Source: Brachionus rotundiformis (taxonomy: Eukaryota; Rotifera; Eurotatoria; Ploima; Brachionidae). Taken from it: 64,000 nt of DNA. The stretch covers positions 4,750,821-4,814,820 of the forward strand of contig JAESIW010000020.1 of NCBI GenBank assembly GCA_016802295.1, read 5' to 3'. A program made the position numbers and the translations under genes. The notes below the pieces were generated by a model, which worked only from the letters and a program-made list of their open reading frames with translations, ran no database searches and was not told the origin of the DNA. Below, piece after piece: positions 13,301-24,900 of this stretch. Every line of letters starts with the position of its first letter. Position 1 is the stretch's first letter.

Positions 13301-15213
13301 TATCATGTTTTTCGTGGACAATTTTGTCATTTATTTGGTCATTTTTATTCAAATCAGAAATAATTGGTTTTGTTGTATTAGTAATTATACTTGGTTTTGC
13401 TGCCTTCTTGGACATAATTTGGACATTTTTGGAACTTTTAATTTTAAATGGATCAAGTACAAGAAATGCTGGAGCTGATTTTATAAGTGCACTGAGGATT
13501 ATTTTTACACTCATATTTCCAAATGTCAATGTAAAAAGGGCTCTATATAATCTAAAAATCAGATCGAATACATATTGTATCGATGCTGTGAATGATATAT
13601 TGGGACGTAAGTTTTGAAAAAAATTATTTTAAACAATTTTCATCAATTTAAAAAAAACATTTTTTTTAATGCTTAAATCTAATTGAATCTAATTTAATTA
13701 TTTTATCGTTAAGAAAATTTCTTGTACAATCAAGAACACTTGTCATTTAATGAACCCGGAATTGGAATGCAGTTTCTTTTTTGTGCTATTCAATTTATAG
13801 TTTTTGTGGTCATTTTGATTCTTATTGAATCGAATCCCTTTTCGAAGCTAAAATGTAAATTCTCAAAAGCTAGAATTGATTCAAGTGCTAATAGAATTGT
13901 AAAATATAAAGTTTTGATCTAAAAATTTTGGGATTAATATTTTTTGGTTAGCTCGAGTCAGAAGTTGCCAAAGAAGCTAGACGAATTAACAATGGAAATA
14001 TAAGCGAGTTAATTGCTGAAGATCCATTGTTGGTCAAAGCATTAACAAAAAAATTCAAAAAAAATAAAACTGAATTTACTGCTGTAGATAGACTTTGCTT
14101 TGGTGTTGGAAAAAATGAATGTTTTGGTCTACTAGGTTGGTTAATTCTATTTTGATTGTGACTTAAATTAAATATGAATTTTTTAAACAAAAGGGTTAAA
14201 TGGAGCGGGAAAAACAACAACTTTTAAAATGCTAACTGGTGAACTTACACCTACAAGTGGTAGCGCGTATATAAATGGAAATGAAATTGTCAAAGATAGG
14301 TCCAAAGTTCGCCGAGATATGGGCTTTTGTCCTCAATTTGACTATTTACCAGAATATTTAACTGTCCAAGATGCTTTTAAGCTTTTTAGCGATTTACGTG
14401 GCCTTGAAAGAAAAACAATCAAAAAAGTTATAAACGATCTCATTTCAATATTCAAATTGGATGAATACAAAGATAAATATGTCAGTTTAAAAAAACAAAT
14501 TTATTTTACATTTTAATAATATATATTTTAGATTCAAAATTTAAGCGGAGGAAATAAGCGAAAAGTGAGCTCAGGACTGGCTTTTATTGGAAGACCAGGT
14601 GTGATATTTTTAGATGAACCAACTACAGGCATGGATCCCGCTGCACGAAGATATTTATGGACTGTAATTAAAAAAGCAAGAGAAATGGGCCAAACTATAA
14701 TTTTAACTACGCATAGGTAATTTTATTAAGCGATTTTAAATATAAAAAATTAACCCAAAAAAAAGTATGGAAGAATGTGAGGCTTTAGCTACTCGACTTG
14801 GTATTATGGTTAATGGTCAATTTAAATGTCTTGGTAGTGTACAGCAGCTAAAAAACAAGTATGGCAAGGGATATACTTTGATTTTGAAATGCAAAAATGG
14901 AGCTGATATTGGAAGCCAAGTTCTAAAAGCAGAGCTATTTGTAACTAGTAATATAAGATTTGCGAAACTTAAAGATCGACAACAAGACACTCTTTTTTAT
15001 CAAATAGAAATTGAAGATAACATTGTTTATGGTCAAGATGGTATCCAAACTATTGCTGATTTGTTTACTTTATTGGAATCAAACAAAGATCTTCTTAAGT
15101 TAGAAACTTATTCATTATCACAAACTACTTTGGAACAAGTCTTTCTTTCATTTGCTCGTGAGCAAAAAAGTGAAGAAGATATTGGAAAAAAAGTTAAAAA
15201 AAATAATACTTAA
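7339..15213 (+). CDS. full-length ABCA-subfamily lipid transporter (ABCA3-like)
   Basis: I resolve 21 exons (first 7339-7678, last 14766-15213) that join without stops to 1729 aa; human ABCA3 is 1704. The layout is TMD1, NBD1, TMD2, NBD2. The N-terminus RQFLILFWKNWILFRRN precedes the first membrane helix, as in ABCA proteins. NBD1 has Walker A GHNGAGKTTTT (split by an intron at 10312-10368), Q-loop FCPQY, signature LSGGMKRR, Walker B VIILDEP and H-loop TTH. NBD2 has GLNGAGKTTTF, FCPQFDYL, LSGGNKRK, VIFLDEP and TTH. All ATP-binding and hydrolysis residues are present at both sites. ABCA transporters move lipids across membranes of the plasma membrane or lysosome-related organelles. The start ATG follows a possible splice acceptor, so a 5' UTR exon is likely. 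Exact orthology within ABCA is not decided. Confidence 0.92.
8033..8973 (+). other. long intron in the ABCA gene
   Basis: A 941-nt GT-AG intron lies between two extracellular-loop exons (7944-8032 and 8974-9083), against typical introns of 45-65 nt. It is AT-rich with no exon-like frame or obvious repeat family. Confidence 0.75.
11833..12325 (+). other. 493-nt ABCA intron between NBD1 linker and TMD2
   Basis: GT-AG intron after the Lys/Asp-rich linker that follows NBD1. Nothing coding or repetitive is recognised in it. Confidence 0.7.
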
Positions 15214-15863
15214 ATGGCAAATGTCCATTTTAAAAAAATGTGTTTGAATGATAATTAAATACAATCTTTAAGAATTTTTACAATTTTTATTAAAATTTTT
15301 TACTTTTTTAATTATAAATAAATAACTATTAAGTTGACATTTTTTTATATAACAAAATTAAAAACGCGTTCATCCCTTTTGATGAAAATGGTCAAAGAAA
15401 TTACATAAAAACTACTATCTTAAATGTATTAAAATCGATTTAAAATAATTCTAGTTCAATTTAAATATACACCTCAGATCAAAACTCTTAACAATTTTCA
15501 AATACGATGAAAATTTACCAATTTTCCTTCGGAATTTATGTCGCTCTTGAACAAATATTCAATGCATCGTTTCTGACTGTTTTTTTAACAGAAGAAGCAA
15601 ATTTTATAAAAAAAATATTTTATTTTTACTTTTATCTCATTTAAATTTATCAAATGATGTCAAATCGGCGAAAAAGTTAAATAAATTTTTCACTCTTAAA
15701 AATAACAAATACATTAATTTAATTCAATATTTAATTGAATACGTGTAAATTTTAAAAAATCTCTTCAAAAAATTGAACTAAACTTAATTTAAAATTTTTC
15801 AATATTCTTTTAAAATTGTCAACCTATCTGGGTTAATTTTTAGACATCTTAAAGGAGAAAAAG
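15214..15863. other. ABCA-SEC11 intergenic spacer
   Basis: About 650 bp of AT-rich spacer between two tandem plus-strand genes. It would hold the ABCA 3' end and the SEC11 promoter; no specific motif stands out. Confidence 0.5.
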
Positions 15864-16503
15864 ATGGACTTATCATTTTTAGATGAATTCAAGCGCATGA
15901 ATAAGCGACAAATGTACTACCAAGTACTTAATTTTGGAATGATTGTTTCTACAGCATTGATGATTTGGAAAGGCTTAATGGTTGTGACTGGATCAGAAAG
16001 TCCAATAGTGGTGGTTCTCAGGTAAAAAACTTTTAATTTTAAAATCAGGATTAAATTTCATACTTTTAAAGTGGTAGCATGGAGCCAGCATTTCACCGTG
16101 GAGATTTGCTTTTATTGACTCATGATGCACAAGGCCCTATTCGTGTTGGAGACATAGTTGTATTTAAAATAGAAGGACGCGAAATTCCAATAGTTCATAG
16201 AGTATTGAAAGTTCACGAAAAGTAAATATTCTTATTTTCTTTAGAACAATTATTTTATAATTTCTATTTAGAGAAGACGGATATGCCAAATACTTAACCA
16301 AAGGTGATAACAATTCAGTGGATGATCGTGGATTGTATGCGCCTGGACAGTATTGGCTTGAACGAAAAGATATTATTGGAAAAGCTAAAGGATTCGTTCC
16401 ATATATAGGAATTGTTACAATTTTAATGAACGACTATCCACAATTAAAGTATGTTATATTAGCAACTCTTGGTATTTTTGTTTTGGTCAAAAGAGAAAAT
16501 TAG
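15864..16503 (+). CDS. SEC11A: signal peptidase complex catalytic subunit SEC11
   Basis: Three exons (15864-16021, 16072-16221, 16272-16503) give 179 aa, the same length as human SEC11A. The protein is a membrane-anchored serine protease of the ER that removes signal peptides from secreted and membrane proteins. It has an N-terminal membrane helix (about residues 20-42), the catalytic serine in SGSMEPAF (about S55), the catalytic histidine in IVHRV (about H95), the conserved KGDNN motif, and a C-terminal hydrophobic segment before the basic end KREN. The first intron splits the LSGS codon run and the reading frame is restored exactly. It is an ordinary housekeeping gene; SEC11A and SEC11C cannot be told apart here. 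Confidence 0.95.
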
Positions 16504-17594
16504 TTTTCAACAAAAATTCTGTCGTATAAATTTAATTATCCGTTGTTTACAGAATTATTCATGTGTGCTTTACTGATCTATATTTAAAAATAATAAATAA
16601 TTTAAAGAAAATTATCTTTGATTTTTTTGATAAAAAAAAGAAATACATTTATTTATTATAAAGAATTTATTAGAAAAGTTTTCTAATTTTACAACGAAAA
16701 TATCTTTAAATTTTATAGATAATACATCTAAAATTTTTTGGTCTAAAACAATTTTTTAAACATAAAATTTTAAAACAAATTTATGAGTACAAAGGTACTT
16801 TAACACTAAAAAGTCCGGCTGATCAATTTCAAAAATTTCAAATTAAAATATCAAAAGAAAAAGAAAAAATTTATTTAAAATATAATTAAAAAATTTAAGT
16901 ATTACAAGTTGAATTTAAGTTTCATAGAATATTTTTTGATAACTTTATTTCTTTGAGATAATATTCAAGTTTATATTTTTTAAATAAGGGTTTTAAAAAC
17001 TCCTCGGGCTTTCTAGTGTTAATAAGGAAATAAGCTTAATTCAACTTATACATATCTTTTTTTAAATAATTTATTTGATATAGTTTCAAAATTCTTAATT
17101 GATAAAAATCATCTTTTAAAAAAATTAGAATCATAAAATAAACTTGATTAGTCAACGTGATAAATTTTGAATTTAAAATTAAAAAAAAATACATTTAAAA
17201 ATCAATTGGGATAAATATCAATTCAACGCTCAAATTATAACATGGTTAATATTATTTTGTTGATATTTTAAGCAATAGTTTATTAATATTAACCAGTTAT
17301 CATCTTCTTTACAGACTGACTTAATGCTCGAATTTGGAAAAACGCATTTACAAAATTGGATTTTTCTTTGCTTTCTATTTTTCGTATTTTCAAGCATCTA
17401 TCCTTATTTTTCAAAATTAACAATATTTAAATCGCTTTATATTTAATAATCTGAACTTATTTACTATAGCTGAGCAAAATTCAGATGATTTTAAATAATT
17501 TTAATTTCTTCTTTAAATTATGATTTTTAATTGTTGCATTAAATATTTAAAAGGATACAGAATGATTATATAAGCAAAATTATTTCAAATTTAG
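16504..17594. other. SEC11-RacGAP intergenic spacer
   Basis: AT-rich sequence upstream of the RacGAP gene. It probably contains that gene's 5' UTR and perhaps a short first coding exon, which I could not identify with confidence. Confidence 0.4.
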
Positions 17595-20193
17595 ATATAA
17601 ACGCAATGAAAAGTGTATCGAATTGAAAGCTAGCTTGGAAAAAAGTGATATAATGGACAATTTTAATAAAAAACTCGCAGCAGCGAGTTCAAAACAGATT
17701 CAAATATATGAACTTTTGGTAAAAATTCAAAACGTCCTCAATACCGAGTCTCTCTTACCACGTTAGTTTTGTCTCACTTCTCTTTTTTGAACCTTTAATA
17801 TTTTATTTTTGAAGAATTTATCTATTTTGCCAAAAGCATGGAAGAGATGCGCAAAAAATGGCTTCAGGCCGAAATTTTATGCAAAGAACTCGAAAACAAA
17901 TTGACAATGGAAAAGAGCATCTATCAGCGTAAAATAAATGAACTTAAGTAAATATTATTTTCGAAGAGTTATCATATTAGCTATTTGGTATTTTTAGAAT
18001 AGACATAGAAATTCACCATGAAAAAAGACTCACAGCCGAACAAAAAGCGGAAAGACTAGTATTTATAAGAATTAATTGAATATTCCAAAATTAATTTTTT
18101 TTTGTAGCAAATTGAACTTGATAAATTGGTAAATAAACCCATGTAATCAATTATTATCTAATATAGTTAATTAAATAGCAAAAACAATTTGACATGTTTC
18201 AAGAAATTTTGACCAGTGATAAAAAGCATTCGGTCTACAACATTGGAAGCAATGATAACATGCATTCATATCAATGCGATTTTCAAAATCTAAGCCCCAA
18301 CATGGACCTAAATACCAACCAAAATCTAAATGATTTGACAACACCTCGACGGTAAATTAACAAATTAAAATCAAAATTTAAGTTTAGTAATTAAAGAATA
18401 GGTCATTGAGGGGTATAGAGGACACTGGATCCATAATTTCGGACTATACTGAAGATGACATTGATTTGCCAAATGATGAAAACATTATAACAGATACGTA
18501 TCAGATATCTAATGAAAATCAGGGCAAAATAGACTCAATCAGTTCCAAAACAAATACAATTTCCAACAGCGGAACAAATTCCAGCTCTAATCTAAAAACT
18601 GTTTCGTCTAAGCTCCCGCCTCATAATTCAACTGATAGCTCAAAAGGCACTCGACGTTCAGTCGATCGTAAAACTAACAAAAATCGTCAAAGTATTTCAT
18701 TGACCAGAAACCAAGATCCCAATAGAGACGTGAACAAAAATCACCATCGAACAAAATCAATAGATTTGAACAAACATCAAAAATTGTCACCTACCGAAGT
18801 TTACTTGGATTCTGAGAAAAAAAATTCCATCACTACAGTCACAACATTGAAACTAGAAAATGGAAAACCAGTAGCTTTGACCAGTGAGATTCAGCATAAT
18901 GATGAAATGATAAAAAAAAACAAAAATTTAGATCCAAAATCTGAATTTAACCATGTGCCAGCACGAGTGAAAAATCGTAAAAAACGACCGTCACGTGAAT
19001 TTTTACAAAGAACTGCAGACGAAAGCGAGACAAATGAATCTAGTGAAATATTTTGGAATATATCTGAAGTGGTGATGGATGAATCAACATCGGAAAAAAA
19101 CTCCTCAAACCGTCTGAATGTTAACATCATGGCACCAATCGTCGAATTACCAACTCCTAGCAAAAGTTCCAAATCGACTCAAAAAAAAACAAGCGCCACA
19201 CCGAGCCATAAGAGTACCAAATCAAACGCTTTGATACCTTTGGCCAAAAAGTACAAAAAAGCACACGTTTTCAAGGCTCAAGTCATTTTAAACAGTGAAT
19301 TGTGCACTGCCTGTGATAAACGAACCAAATTTGGCAAAATGATACTCAAATGCCGCGAATGTGATATGATTATTCATACAGATTGTAAAGATTTGTTGAC
19401 CAGAGCTTGCTTTCCGTGTTTGAATTTTCCATCACAGGGCTCAGTCTCAGATTTTGTGAATTCTGATGAAAATCCAAAAGTTCCAGCCATACTTCAGCTA
19501 TTTGTAAACGAGATCGAAACACGTGGCTTAATATGCCATGAAGTGGGTCTCTATAGGGTTAATGGTTCAGATTTACAAGTCAAGCAAATAAAGGAGAAAT
19601 TTTTCAAGAGACACCAAGTACCAGATATTAGAAAAGTTAATGAAGTGCATGTACTTTGCAGCTTTGTTAAAGACTTTTTGAACAACTTAAATGAACATCT
19701 AATCACTTATGATTCTTGGCACAGGTTTTCTAAAATTTGTGAAATACAAAATGAAAACGAAAAAGTAATTGAATTGCAACAAGCCATACTGGCGTTGCCA
19801 GATGCCAATCGTGACACTTTGGCCTATCTGATCTTGCATCTACAGAGAATTAGCGAAACGATTGAGTGCAAAATGCCCGCATCTAATTTAGCGCGTGTTT
19901 TTGGACCATCTATTGTGGGAAATTCAAGTCCTAACAAATCACCGGCTGAGATAATTAATGAGCTTAAAATCCAGCATCAAGTTGTTGAAAATCTAATTAA
20001 AGTACCATCTAGTTTTTACTTTAGTATTTTGGATTCAAACGAACAACCCCAAAAGCTATTTAAAATTTCAAACAAAACTCCAGAATCAATGCGCAAGAGC
20101 AAAACAGCAGTGGTATTGTCCAGTATTCTAGGACCAGCGACTAATCTTCCAAGCTCTTATTCAATTCAGTCTGCTAAAACATCATCAAAATAA
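17595..20193 (+). CDS. RACGAP1: Rac GTPase-activating protein 1 (MgcRacGAP/CYK-4), centralspindlin subunit; 5' end uncertain
   Basis: Exons 17595-17761, 17815-17947, 17998-18058, 18108-18128 (only 21 nt), 18179-18351 and 18402-20193 join in frame. The first safe in-frame ATG is at 17653, giving 762 aa (human 632), but the frame is open upstream to the acceptor at 17594, so an earlier exon probably exists. Residues 1 to about 130 form a coiled coil (EEMRKKWLQAE, RKINELK, IEIHHEKRL) that in the family binds MKLP1/KIF23. A long basic Ser-rich linker begins with GIEDTGSIISDYTEDD, matching the human DESGSILSD region. A C1 domain follows (HVFKAQVILNSELCTACDK). The C-terminal RhoGAP domain carries the arginine finger in GLYRVNGSD and NLARVFGPSIVGNSS. 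The complex organises the central spindle and RhoA activation in cytokinesis. Confidence 0.93.
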
Positions 20194-20805
20194 TATATTT
20201 ATTCGTTTATTTTCAGAAAATTATTTTTTATAAAAAATTAAAACTTGAATTTAAAATCTATTTCGTAATTGCTTGTCTATTTTATGTGTTTTGAGTTTTT
20301 TTATTAATGAATCATTTAATACTTAGAAGTATGTATCATCTTTGATTTCAATTCGTTTGAAACTATTGTAATGATAGAACTTTTATATTATCTCAATTAT
20401 TTTTTATAAATAAATTTTTAATATATTTTTCTTATTAATATGATTAGAAATTAAGTTTAGATGCTAAAGATCTTAAAATAATACTGCAATTATAACATCC
20501 AATCTCTCTATTAAGAATTTAGAAAAAATTAAGTACAGTTTTTATGTTATTATTAAAAAAAAATTTAAAACTCTAAAAATTTTAATTTTAAATAAAATAT
20601 TTGATAAATTTAAATTCTAATTAAAAAATTCACTTTAAATAATTTCACTTTTTTTCCTAGTGACAACTAAGTTTATTTGAATTTTTTTCTCAAAAAATTT
20701 ACATTTCCTTTGTGTTTTATTGATTTTATGTATTAAAAATTAAAATTAAAAGGTAGTTTAAAAAGGTTGTTAAAAAAAATTTTAATTTATCATTAGTCTA
20801 ATAAA
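20194..20805. other. intergenic spacer
   Basis: Very AT-rich sequence following the RacGAP stop; no coding potential seen. Confidence 0.55.
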
Positions 20806-21699
20806 ATGTCTTCAAAACTTTCTGTATGTCTTATTACAGCCATTATAGATTTTACAATCTTGATTTTACTGACCTTGGGTAACTATCAAATTTCTTTATT
20901 TAAAAAAGAGTATGCTCTTTATTGTCTTTCCTTAAAAGGTTCGATAATGCTTTGTTATCTAAAGATATCTGAAGAATCAAAATATGTTAAAATTAGCTGT
21001 TTTCCAAAAAATTTATCGACTTTAGGAACTTTATCATCAACAATTGCTACTACCACAGGTATTGAAGATGTATCGACTTTAGGAACTTTATCATCAACAA
21101 TTGCTACTACCACAGGTATTGAAGATGTATCGACTTTAGGAACTTTATCATCAACAATTGCTACTACCACAAGTATTGAAGATGTATCGACTTTAGGAAC
21201 TTTATCATCAACAATTGCTACTACCACAGGTATTGAAGATGTATCGACTTTAGGAACTTTATCATCAACAATTGCTACTACCACAGGTATTGAAGATGTA
21301 TCGACTTTAGGAACTTTCACAACTTCCTTGACGCCATCAAAATTATCTGTCCTAACATCAAGTCCTTCAACGCCATTGATAAGTAACATTTTAGTTATTT
21401 GTTTTAAAAGTTCCTGTAATACTTTCATAGCTGGTCTCCTTGGCGATGATTGCAATGGGAATGGTAATTGCTTAGGCCGTTTTGGTTCAATAAAAACTAC
21501 TGAATGTTCAAAAAAAAAGTGCATGTAAATCTAAAAAATTTTTTTAACAATTTTATATTTTTAAATAAGATGCCTAGAGCCTTATACAGAACTGGCAACA
21601 AATGGAGAATACAGATGTGTAAAGCCTTCAAATTCAGAATGTACTGAAGATTTAGAGTGCAATTTTAATTGTATATCATCAAAATGTACTTCCTCGTAA
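20806..21699 (+). CDS. small Cys-rich secreted or membrane protein with Thr/Ser-rich tandem repeats (EB-module-like C-terminus)
   Basis: Two exons (20806-21524, 21570-21699) give 282 aa. Near the N-terminus a hydrophobic segment (ITAIIDFTILILLTLG) could be an uncleaved signal anchor or signal peptide. Residues about 70-170 are five tandem 19-residue units, STLGTLSSTIATTTGIEDV, encoded by a 57-bp DNA repeat; they are Thr/Ser-rich like mucin stalks. The C-terminal 85 residues are Cys-rich (GDDCNGNGNCLGRFGS, then KKCICLEPYTELATNGEYRC and CTEDLECNFNC). This spacing resembles EB modules of extracellular invertebrate proteins, but I recognise no specific family. Splicing the second exon changes the apparent end after KKC into the ICLEPY continuation, which is what completes the Cys pattern. 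A mucin-stalked extracellular protein is inference. Confidence 0.65.
21014..21317. repeat. 57-bp coding minisatellite, five units
   Basis: The unit beginning TATCGACTTTAGGAACTT recurs every 57 bp (21014, 21071, 21128, 21185, 21242) with a partial sixth start at 21299. Copies are nearly identical; one has a single base change giving Ser for Gly. The period is divisible by three, so both strands stay open across it. Confidence 0.95.
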
Positions 21700-21987
21700 G
21701 AAATCATCAGATTATATTTTTTCAAATTTTATCTTATTACAAACATTTTTATATTAAATTAAGTGTAAAATATAGTTTTAATCAAAAATTTAGCTTTTAA
21801 TTTTACATTTTATTTCAATATAATATGTGATACAAATAAAAAATATCTTAAAAAATCTAGATTTTAAATCAAAATATAATATCAGTTTATTATTTTCTTA
21901 TTTTTTAATCGATTAATTAATAAAAATGATATAAAGCCATTAACGAAATATTTTACTAAATTATAATTAACGCAACAACATTCAAAT

Positions 21988-24900
21988 TTAATCAAGTTGA
22001 CTGGTCAATATTTGCTTAAGCGTTTCCAAGTTCCTTGCCGAAACCGATGAGTTATTAGACGCTTTTTCGATTAATTGCTCGCCCATTTGTTCATAAAGAC
22101 TCATTATCAACTTGGTTATTGAAAAATTTAAGCTATTAATCCCAGCAGACATTGTGCTCCCTTTAATCAAATTCAACAGTTGCCACAATGCTGGCAGAAT
22201 ATGCATTTCTATTTGTTTCTGTTTTCTCTGATAAACTTTGGCTACCAAGTCTAAATGAAAAATTCACAAATTAAAATCTTTATATTTTTTTAAATAAAAT
22301 TAAGTACCAGAAAGCTTTAGTATTATTTGAGGTTTAATACGTGCATTTCCATGAATGGCTATATTTGTAAATGGTTGTATTAATGAACTTCCATCTTAAT
22401 TTATTTATTTTAATAAAGAAGCTTTAAATAAATCGTTTTTATGTTTTTTACCTAAGTATTCAACAAGAGCATCCAAAATATTCGATGCCATATCTTGAAT
22501 TTCACTATTTTTAGATGCTAAATTTTGTGCAATCAACGGTATCACATTCACCAAAACAGAATTAAGATCATCACGAAGCAATGGTGTTATTAGGTACATT
22601 GTATTAAGGGCTTTGTAATTTACTTTTGAGTTGCTATCTGTAAGGCATAGATTAAATTTATCAAATATTTGCACCAAATTGATAATAGCTATTTCTGGTT
22701 CTTGTTCGCACAGAATTTGAAATTTTTCAATTGCGTCCATTCTCTCTCTAAAGTCGGTATTTCTCATTTGAGCGCAAACACTTTTAACATATTCCTGTGA
22801 TTGCTGATCAATACGAAGAGAAGGTGGCAATGGTGGTGGATAATTTGGTCGAGAACCTAGTGGTCTGGATTCAGCTATTCCATATACAGTTCCAACTCGG
22901 TCCATGTTAGGGTTCGATCCAGCTGAACGAGTTATTAAATCGGATCCAACACGAACAGCTTTTCTAGAATTTTTGGCAGATTCTGTCGGAACTTCCCCTG
23001 GACCTTTAACTTTTATACTGTCCAATATTTCTTTTATATTTTTGCGCGTTTTTTCACTTAAATATTTGACCAATAATCTGTCAAATTCGTCATGCGACAT
23101 AAGTATATGGAAAATTTTGCGACCATACCACCTAAAAATTTAATTTAAATTTAGTTTTTGATATTTTTCCAAGGTTTTTTAATTATTTATCTACCTAATG
23201 TCAACAGGACCGTCTACTACAAATTGAGCCGCTATTACCAAAACTTTCTCAGTTACATCTTTTATACCACTCAATATTCTACCAGGACCCATTATCTCAC
23301 AGCATTTGTAAATGTACTGAGCAGCTACTCGACGTATCACAGGATTTCGGTGACTTTAAAAAAAAAGCTTCATTAATATTTTGATACTTTTTAATTTTTA
23401 ATTTTTCAAAGTATTTTGTTATTCTAATCTAGAAATAAAATGTTATCTTCAAATTGTATTAATTAATAAATTCTTAAAGTAAGTATTTTAAGCAAAATTA
23501 AAATTGAAATTTTATTTCTAAATTATCCTGGTACTTTAACCTTTTTTTAGCCTAATATCATTTAAATATAAAAATATGAATTTCTTTTAATGGACTTTAA
23601 TTAATAATTATTTCATTCTAATTTAACTTACGAAGCTCCTCCATTAATCAAAGCAACAATTGCTTTTGTCGTTGTTACACTATTTATCATTTTTTCAAGG
23701 CATTTTTCGATATCAAGTCGAATAAACTCATTTGTTTCACTCAACTTTTGAAGAATGGCTTTAACAGCTATGTCCAAGTCTACATCCATATTTTTCTTCA
23801 AATTTACAAACAATTCACCAAATGTCACCAAAGCAAATCTTGACACCTGAGATCTCAAATTTTTAACCTTAAGTGTTTAACAAATTGAAAAAAAAATCTT
23901 TAAAAATATTTTTTTTACTTCTTGGACTAAGGCAATTACGATTGAATGAATATTTTCAACAGCAATGTCTTCATGGTAGACACTCAATCTTCTAATTATA
24001 TTCATTGCATTGCATTTATTTTCCCTTTATTTCCATTAAATTATTCTTGAATTTAAAAAAAATTAACAAATTACCAATTTTCTTGTGACAGATAATTCAA
24101 AGCCTCTTTCAATGCAACCTCAGGGTTTTTGAATGGTTGTTTTATAAAGTCCTCTTTGACCACTCTAGTCACAATTTCGGTATCGCTTTCCATGCTTTGA
24201 ACTTTTTGACGAGTTTTTACTGGAGAAACTATGTCGTTGTTTGTGGTATTTGCTTCATTTTTAGCCATCTCGGCTGCTGCTTGTCTTGCTTTAATTCTAG
24301 CCCTGGAAAGAAAATTTAAATAAAAAAATTAATTTTGCATAAAAATATACTGAGTAGCTTTGGTAGGCTGAAATTTCGGCTTATCCAAAGATGGCAAATT
24401 GGCCGAAGGAGAATCAAATTGCGCTTCTAAGTAGTCAAGATTTGTAAGATCATAGGTTGAATATTTTGGCTTTTTTTCATCGTCATATTCACCATTTTGG
24501 TTTGACGATGCTTTTCCTGATGGATATCCTGATATTGATAAACCAAAATCTTAACAAACAAAAAAATTAATTTATCTTTAAATCTAAATTTTAATTACCT
24601 TTTTGATTTTCAAGATCATTAGGAGATTGTAAATTCAAATTTGTATTCAAATTCTCTAGTTCTTTTTTCTTTTTTTTCTTTTGTTTCTCCTCGTCGCGTT
24701 CCATTGTTTTTTGCCTTACTCGGGAACAAAACGATGAAGACAACCGATACTCCTAGATAATAGTTTATTAATTTCATTACTATTTGATTTTTCAAACTAA
24801 CCTCTTGAGTGGGAGTTGGCTCAAAATTTTCATTACCAAAATTGACATCATAATTAGATAAGTATCCTCTACCAACAATATCCAGCATATCTCCTTGGTT

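Noticed and set aside
17323..17450. ATG-initiated frame (MLEFGKTHLQNW) as a first exon of RacGAP
   Set aside because: It soon becomes hydrophobic, has no clear donor in phase with the acceptor at 17594, and does not resemble the family N-terminus.
20955..21524. 189-codon minus-strand open frame across the 57-bp repeat array
   Set aside because: The repeat period is a multiple of three, so a stop-free unit stays open on both strands. The plus strand has the hydrophobic N-terminus and a Cys-rich exon in phase, so the minus frame is a shadow.
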